Source: Enoplolaimus lenunculus (Eukaryota; Nematoda; Enoplea; Enoplida; Thoracostomopsidae). Taken from it: DNA of 64,000 nucleotides. The notes under the pieces are model-generated. The model had not been told where the DNA came from and did no database searches. It was given only the letters and a program-made list of their open reading frames with translations. Position 1 is the first letter of the stretch, and every line of letters begins with the position of its first letter. Below are positions 58,819-64,000 of the stretch, piece after piece. The stretch covers positions 1 to 64,000 of the forward strand of contig JASANG010001404.1 in the NCBI GenBank assembly GCA_030248215.1, written 5' to 3'. The position numbers and the translations under genes are program-made.

Positions 58819-58942
58819 TGCCTAATCCCATTGCAGTGACAGAGCCAAAAATTCTCGCGATAAAAGCGAACGAGAAGCCGAACGCCATTTTAGTACTAAA
58901 CCTTAATAAACAACCTTGTTCTGTTCCATGTGACATGTTGTG

Positions 58943-59349
58943 CAGTGTACAACCGGAAGTCTGCCTCCAGCTCCGGCTCCCGCAGAAAATCGGCCTCCGG
59001 CTTCGGATCCCGCAGAAAATCGACCTCCGGCTCCAGCTCCGGTAGAATTTTTGCCGGAGGTTCGGCCAATTTCGGTAGTAAAATTTTGCATAATTTTGCA
59101 AAATTTATCTGTTTAGCGCGTTTCGTTTTAGTTTTGTCAAAATTTTCAGGGAAGAATTTTAAAATTTCGCAGAAAATTAAGCGTATAAAAACCAAACAAC
59201 TTAAAAGCATATTGCAGATATTGGCTAAAATTAACTAATTAACCATCATTTTTACTGCTTAATTTCGCCTCACCGCTGGCTCCGGCTCCAGCAAGTTTCG
59301 TTGACCTCCGGCTCCGGCTCCGGTATTTTTCACCTCCGGTTGCACCCTG
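58943..59349. mobile_element. hAT-like MITE, CCGGAG family, 8-bp duplication
   Basis: CAGTGTACAACCGGAAGTC start and CACCTCCGGTTGCACCCTG end. Flanks ATGTTGTG and ATGCTGTG differ by one base. Inverted relative to the copy at 50372. CTCCGGCTCCGGCTCC tracts lie near both ends. Confidence 0.87.
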
Positions 59350-59354
59350 ATGCT

Positions 59355-59840
59355 GTGGGTTTGGCTAAATCGGACAGCCGCCCTGTAGATCTATCTTGTC
59401 AGCGCTTCCTCCTGTAATTGAACCCTTAACGGAGTTATTGGCACATTACAAAGTAGTCTTCTTGGTCAATGCTTTTTCAAAAAATTTTCTAAACATTTTT
59501 ACATGACAAATTAGGCTTTTTAACACAGATTTAATGGATTTTAATATTTAATAGCTATGTATTTTGCCTAATAGTCAGGCTATTTCAATATGATTATTAC
59601 ATTTGTGTTCCTAATTGCACTGTATCGTTAATGCATTTCTTTATCAGTGTTTAAGCTGTCTTTTGTTAACATTTTGTTAAAATCCTTTTACAGCCATCCG
59701 GCGGAATCGTAAGTGACTTCTCTAAGTGCGAATCTAGAACTGTCCATGGGCCGTAAATTTTGTTGTACTTTTGGTGCAATTAGTTTCACTAAAATGTATC
59801 ACTTTAAGCTCTCGTTTATAAAACAATTATGGTTAATAAC
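59355..59840. other. No gene recognised
   Basis: AT-rich sequence without supported features. Confidence 0.4.
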
Positions 59841-59935
59841 AGGGCCTGCTAGTCATATGGGCTCGGGCCTCCTCATACGGGCCCCAGACATCCTGGTCAT
59901 ATGGGCCCCGGGCTTCCACCACATCCGGCCCTGTT
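59841..59935. mobile_element. Possible 95-bp hAT-like mini-element
   Basis: CAGGGCCTGCTAG and CATCCGGCCCTG ends around repeated TCATATGGGC words. No clear target duplication. Confidence 0.35.
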
Positions 59936-59951
59936 TGCATCTGTTGAACGG

Positions 59952-60505
59952 CAGGGTACAACCGGAGGTGAAAAGGTGAACACCAACACAGAGCCGGATT
60001 TTCACCAAATTGTTCAAATTTTAACAATCTTCGGCTTAAGTGTTGCTAAAAATTCGTTTTTAAGCATTTTTTTTTGAGAATTTTGACCTGTGAAAGCTTC
60101 AAAATTGCCCAAAAGTTGAGAAACACCCTCGACGGATTGCTCAACTATAATATTTCAAAATGCGAAAAAAATGTTAAGTTTGTCGGAACTTTCGGCATTG
60201 TACCGGAACTGGAAGTCAATTTATTTGGCGGAGCCGGACCTCGGTTGTACCATAATCGGTAGTTATAATTTTAACTGATTGGTAAACATTCAACTGATCG
60301 TATCCGGGCCGAAGTTTCTCATGACTGAAGTGAAAAATTTTGAGTTTGTCGGAACTTTCGGCAAACACTACCGGAACTGGAAGTCAATTTATAAGCAAGA
60401 ACCGGATGTCCGGTTGTAGCATGATGGATATTTATAATTTTAACTGATTGGTAAACGTTCAACTGATCGTATCCGGGCCGAAGTTTCTCATGATCGAAGT
60501 GGTCA
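59952..60505. repeat. Diverged CCGGAG-type element plus a tandem duplication of about 165 bp
   Basis: CAGGGTACAACCGGAGGTG marks an element start. The segment with GTCGGAACTTTCGGC, TGGAAGTCAATTTAT and CTGATCGTATCCGGGCCGAA occurs twice in tandem (about 60170-60330 and 60345-60505). Confidence 0.65.
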
Positions 60506-60782
60506 AATTAATAGGCACAGTTTGATATTTGGAACTATTCTGACAATTTTGATGTTCAGATTAGGACGGTTCAAAAAACCCCAAAACCATGAAAATGGGT
60601 CACGACATACCATTTTCAGGCAGGCGGCATACAAGGGTTTTCGACGACTTACAAGCCAGGTTGAAAATTTTCTAGGAACAGGGGAAAGGAGGGTAACCCT
60701 CTCGCCTGTCGTTGCTTCCAGTGACTTATAAATGCAATCATAAACAGGGGGCTCTCGGCTATCACTATGTCCAGCGGTTTCA

Positions 60783-60935
60783 CGACAATTTGTCCCCTGA
60801 CAACTCGTCACCCGATAACTTGTAATCTGAAACTTCATCGACTCGAAAATTCGTCGGCCATCATTATGCTTTAGGCTTGTAGGTTAAGGCTTTTGGACGA
60901 TAAGTTGTCAGGCGACGAATTGTCGTAGAATCATT
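60783..60935. mobile_element. Foldback MITE, CGACAATTTGTC family
   Basis: CACGACAATTTGTCCCCTGAC start and CAGGCGACGAATTGTCGTAG end are inverted repeats. TAATCTGAAACTTCATCGACTC inside is shared with the copy at 54137. Confidence 0.7.
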
Positions 60936-61084
60936 TTACAATCCCCCCAAATTAACATTTTATACCAAAAAGCAAAATTATTTAACGACAAGTGTTGGTG
61001 GTTAAAATTTATGCATTATGCTGTTATTTTTGACAGTCTTTAATGCGAGAAGTTTACAGTTTATATTCTTCCAGTGACATTTTT

Positions 61085-61410
61085 GGGTATACGGCGTTGG
61101 CCAATCTGCTATTCAAGCCAGTTACTAAATGGTCTATGCCAATCTACTATTCAAGCCAATTACTAATTGGCCAAAACCGATCTGCTTATCTAATCGCAGT
61201 TTGGCCTGGACTAAACTGTTATCCAACTTATAGACCAATCAGATCTTATTACTTGGATAAACACAATACCGTTAACCACTCAGCATTGGTCTTATAACGT
61301 TGTTTTGTGCCATGCCACAATCACTATTTGGTCTATGCCAAACTGCTATTTTTTCGAATAACAAATTGGCCTTAAGCCAATTGGTAATTGGTCTGAATAC
61401 CAGATTGGCC
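61085..61410. repeat. Diverged short repeats, ATTGGCC / GGTCTATGCCAA words
   Basis: TTGGCC, GGTCTATGCC and CTATTCAAGCCA recur irregularly in both orientations. No unit length could be fixed. Confidence 0.45.
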
Positions 61411-61412
61411 TA

Positions 61413-61858
61413 CTGTAGTGACCCGAATAAAGGGGGGACTGGATATATATTTGGCCTCTGCAGAGGGTACCCCCCTTGTTATTCGGTTACAGACTGTGAT
61501 TTATTTTTAACCCACACTCCGCCGCCCTTCGTTACTGATATATGTCCGGTACTGCAATTATCCGTTAAATTAAACGTTTGTCTTGTGTCAATAACTTGAG
61601 CGACAATACAAGGTTGTACTTATGAATGTACTTTCAAAATTTAAGTACGCTTTAAAGTTTCGAACTCAAATTTTTTGGTCCTGGCGTCATTTCCGCGCTA
61701 CAATTAGGGGCAATTGGCATTTATGGACTCTAATTAGCGTTTAGGGACTCTGTTCCGCTTACAGACTCTTATTAGGGATACGAACTCCAATTGATTCGGA
61801 CTCAAAATGGGGACCCCTCCTCTTATTACCCCTCCCCCTCTTATTCGGGTCAATGCAG
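61413..61858. mobile_element. Mariner-like MITE, most complete copy
   Basis: CTGTAGTGACCCGAATAAAG and the complementary TTATTCGGGTCAATGCAG lie between TA dinucleotides. About 446 bp with no transposase frame. It serves as the reference for the split copies elsewhere in the window. Confidence 0.88.
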
Positions 61859-62111
61859 TATTCCATCCGTTTGGTGTGCAAAGATGTGTGTATATAATAA
61901 AAGCTTTTGTTTACTGCCTTTTTTAACACTTCAAATCGGTTTTTGTTGTTGTATACATATTAATATAATATATATAATAATATATATAATATATATTAAA
62001 CGTTTATCAAATATAACGCCAAGTGTACAACACTATTGTACAATGGTTTTTCTGTCGTCTAACAAATTACGCAAATGCATTTATATGATAGGTGACAGAT
62101 TTAAGTACAGT

Positions 62112-62287
62112 GGCCGGTGTAAAAATCACGGGTGGAACGTTTTTCTGTGTGACTGCAATTGAGTCAGCTTTAACGTTTAATTTTTGTCTGCTTAGACTTA
62201 AATATAACCTCATTTGTATGCTTAATAGGATTAGGCTTAGGAATATGCTTTATACTATTGCTACGGGCCGTGTTCTATACATTGGTC
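62112..62287. mobile_element. TTAGGC-family MITE (A1), degraded
   Basis: GGCCGGTGTAAAAATCACGGG start, GATTAGGCTTAGGAATATGC core, GTTCTATACATTGGTC end. Confidence 0.65.
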
Positions 62288-62454
62288 GCTATGGTTTAGA
62301 ATTTGGACGTTGCCAAGATTTCAATTCGGGAATGAATAATAACCTGCTGTAAACAAGTAATTTTAATGTTTTTAGGATCCAGAAACTTTATTGTAAAGCG
62401 TGTAAAAGTGAGTTTTTCTTGTCTCCAGGCATTCTGTTGTACAAAATGAGTCTA

Positions 62455-62855
62455 TGACGACAATTCGTCGCCCGACAACTTGTCACCCTACAGTGTCCGA
62501 AAGCCTATGAATAAATCGAAGTATAATCCTGACCGTGGCGCATGTATTGACCGGATCGCTTTCCGGCGGGGCTGTAATAGAGTCAGTTTGAGCTTTTAAC
62601 TTTTTTTTGCTTAGGCTTAGGCTTAGAAATAGACTCAGCCTTACGCTTAGGCTAAGGCTTAGACTTAGGCTTACGCTTAGGAATATGTTTATACTATTGT
62701 TCTGGCCATGTTCGGTACATTGGCCCTGACCGTTATGTTAAGGCCAACGTTAAGCTTAAGCATTAGACGACAGGCGACGAATTGTCGAGTCGATAAAATT
62801 TCGGATTACAAGTTGTCGGTCGGCCCCGCCAGTTGGTGACGAATTGTCGTGATAC
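62455..62855. mobile_element. CGACAATTCGTC foldback MITE hosting a TTAGGC MITE
   Basis: Left piece ATGACGACAATTCGTCGCCC, right piece GACGAATTGTCGTGATACC. Between them the TTAGGC element at 62537-62725 is flanked exactly by CTGACCGT, so the foldback family is older than that insertion. Confidence 0.8.
62537..62725. mobile_element. TTAGGC-family MITE (A1) with perfect 8-bp duplication
   Basis: GGCGCATGTATTGACCGG start and CATGTTCGGTACATTGGCC end between two CTGACCGT octamers. Core with TTAGGCTTAGGC-type words and a variant GGCTAAGGC. Confidence 0.88.
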
Positions 62856-62919
62856 CAGAAAACGTGTTTTTCGCTGGCTTTAAGCATAGAATAATAGGAG
62901 AGGTAAAAGGTTTATCCTC

Positions 62920-63200
62920 GCTACGCTCGTTTGGAATACCTTTCACATGGTAATGTGTGGGCCTTAGCAGGCTATGGTGAAGGCCCCCAAAATTCAATGG
63001 GTAGAGGCTCCCAAAGTTCCGGGGTAGGGGCTCCCAACCTTTCCGGGTTTGAGGGCTCTCAAAATTCTGGGGCTGGGGGCCTCTTGCGATGATCAAAAAA
63101 TACGCTTCATATTTTATGTTTAAAATCGTGTTAGGGTGGGGGCCCGTCTTTGGGGTAGGGTCCCCAAACGGGGCATACCGGGGTGGTTTCTTTGACCCTG
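62920..63200. repeat. Second copy of the G-rich CCCCAAAATTCTGGGG family
   Basis: Several tandem GGGGGCTCCCAA-type units, then GATGATCAAAAAATACGC and GTTAGGGTGGGGGCCC, in the same order as at 53195. Confidence 0.6.
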
Positions 63201-63211
63201 TTTATTCCATC
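63201..63211 (-). terminator. Candidate poly(A) signal for the terminal exon upstream
   Basis: AATAAA on the minus strand, about 50 bases after the stop codon at 63259-63261. Confidence 0.45.
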
Positions 63212-63258
63212 CACAAATTAAGTCTTCGCAACGCCACTGCCAACATCCGCTCCCCATC

Positions 63259-63407
63259 CTATGTTTGTGGTTCCGGCTGTTCACCTTTGGAATTATTTGA
63301 TGTACCAACTAAGGTTTCGTTCAGTAATCGGAATACTTTTTTTTGCTTGTCTCGGCGTATTTTCAGTCCGGTTATTATTAATTTCAAATTATTTTTAGTT
63401 GTCCAGT
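63259..63407 (-). CDS. Probable terminal exon of an unidentified gene continuing off the right edge
   Basis: Follows the acceptor CCAAAATTAG and starts with two bases completing a codon. It encodes 48 residues with a strongly basic, coding-like composition (LKLIITGLKIRRDKQKKVFR, then LLNETLVGTSNNSKGEQPEP) before a stop, and an AATAAA follows about 50 bases later. No family was recognised. Possible upstream exons lie on the same strand at about 63852-63986, after a clean TTTTTCAG (LAYKTHCKLQMNSLTRGNFL), and at about 63735-63830, where several frames are open and a GGGCCCGTAGCC MITE (63612-63728) has landed. Those two are uncertain. A donor inside this exon (AAAG/GTGAAC) is possible, so it may not be the last one. 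Confidence 0.42.
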
Positions 63408-63611
63408 CTAATTTTGGAGTAAATCAAGAATGCCGTTCGTTCTAAAGATAGTTGTTGTTGTTGATTTGTATAATTCAATATGACACTGCTTGAAAATGCC
63501 TAGAGCGTGCCGGGAACTAATGGTTAGTTGTGAAACCGGTGGCGGCTGATCCATTATTTTCCGGAGTCAGAAGATAGGTTTCGTATTTCGTAATTTGAAT
63601 TGTTAAAACAC

Positions 63612-63728
63612 AGCCGATTTGCCCCCCCTTAGAAAAATTTTAATCTTGCTTGTAAGTCAACGGAAACCTTTGAATGCCGCGCTCCTGAAAATTTTTTAGC
63701 CCCTCCAAGTGAGCTGGCTGCGGGCCTG
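63612..63728. mobile_element. GGGCCCGTAGCC-family MITE
   Basis: CCCCCTTAGAAAAATTTTAATC, CTTGCTTGTAAGTCAACGGAAA and GTGAGCTGGCTGCGGGCCTG, in the family's usual order. Confidence 0.65.
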
Positions 63729-63851
63729 CATCGAAGACGTATAATTGTTTTAAGCTCGCGTTGTATCCCCGCTGCATTTTTCAGCGATTTGACTAGAAAA
63801 CATATTGCGAGCTTCAGACGAAGCATTTACACTGTAAAATTTTCATTATGG

Positions 63852-63986
63852 CACAGGGGAAATAATTAATATGCCACCCTCAATAAAATTTGGACTTGCT
63901 GGCGATGGCTTAAGGTCAAAGGTACTTAGGAAATTGCCGCGCGTGAGGGAATTCATCTGAAGCTTACAATGTGTTTTATAAGCCAG
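63852..63986 (-). other. Candidate exon at the right edge
   Basis: Minus-strand frame after TAATTTTTCAG encoding about 45 residues (LAYKTHCKLQMNSLTRGNFL, then STFDLKPSPASPNF) before a stop. It may belong with the terminal exon at 63259. Not recognised. Confidence 0.25.
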
Positions 63987-64000
63987 CTGAAAAATTATGA

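Noticed and set aside
58263-58839. Three overlapping repetitive proteins of 148-162 residues
   Set aside because: They arise because a stop-free 29-bp unit is read in three frames. No start context, splice sites or family support a protein.

Overview
This is a stretch of AT-rich animal nuclear DNA. It holds spliced genes with GT-AG introns and short exons (about 80-640 bp), among many small DNA transposons. No bacterial gene structure, rRNA or virus-like element was recognised. The phylum is not resolved. The hexamer TTAGGC (the nematode telomere unit) recurs, but inside a transposon family, so it does not identify the organism.

Layout. 1-11238 is one giant imperfect palindrome with arms of about 5.6 kb folding at an AT repeat near 5540. 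The left arm carries odd C and A homopolymer runs and may be an assembly or read artefact. 11240-16430 is mostly transposon debris. 16436-22302 (+) is a gene for a small membrane-anchored three-finger (Ly6/uPAR-like) protein in three exons. 25609-26246 (+) is a second, phase-compatible terminal exon of the same type, and at least two decayed copies of its tail follow. 27425-27835 is an array of hairpin repeats, and a tRNA-derived SINE head lies near 29000. 30281-33718 (-) is an ASPHD1/ASPHD2-type aspartyl/asparaginyl beta-hydroxylase family gene in four exons. 35216-42607 (-) is a complete twelve-exon ortholog of the Golgi golgin GCC1/GCC88, with its conserved N-terminus and C-terminal GRIP domain. 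43345-44318 (-) holds orphan candidate exons. 44400-63200 is gene-poor, filled with nested MITEs and tandem arrays. At 63259-63407 (-) there is a probable terminal exon with a poly(A) signal, belonging to a gene that continues beyond the right edge.

The repeat landscape is the dominant feature. Many families show readable target-site duplications: a TTAGGC-cored family with 8-bp duplications, several hAT-like families (CAG ends, 8 bp), TA-inserting mariner-like families, and a Harbinger-like family (TWA). Nesting up to three deep gives a relative order of activity. The three recognised genes have unrelated roles: cell-surface recognition, a type II membrane 2-oxoglutarate oxygenase fold, and trans-Golgi tethering. 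Nothing suggests they act together.
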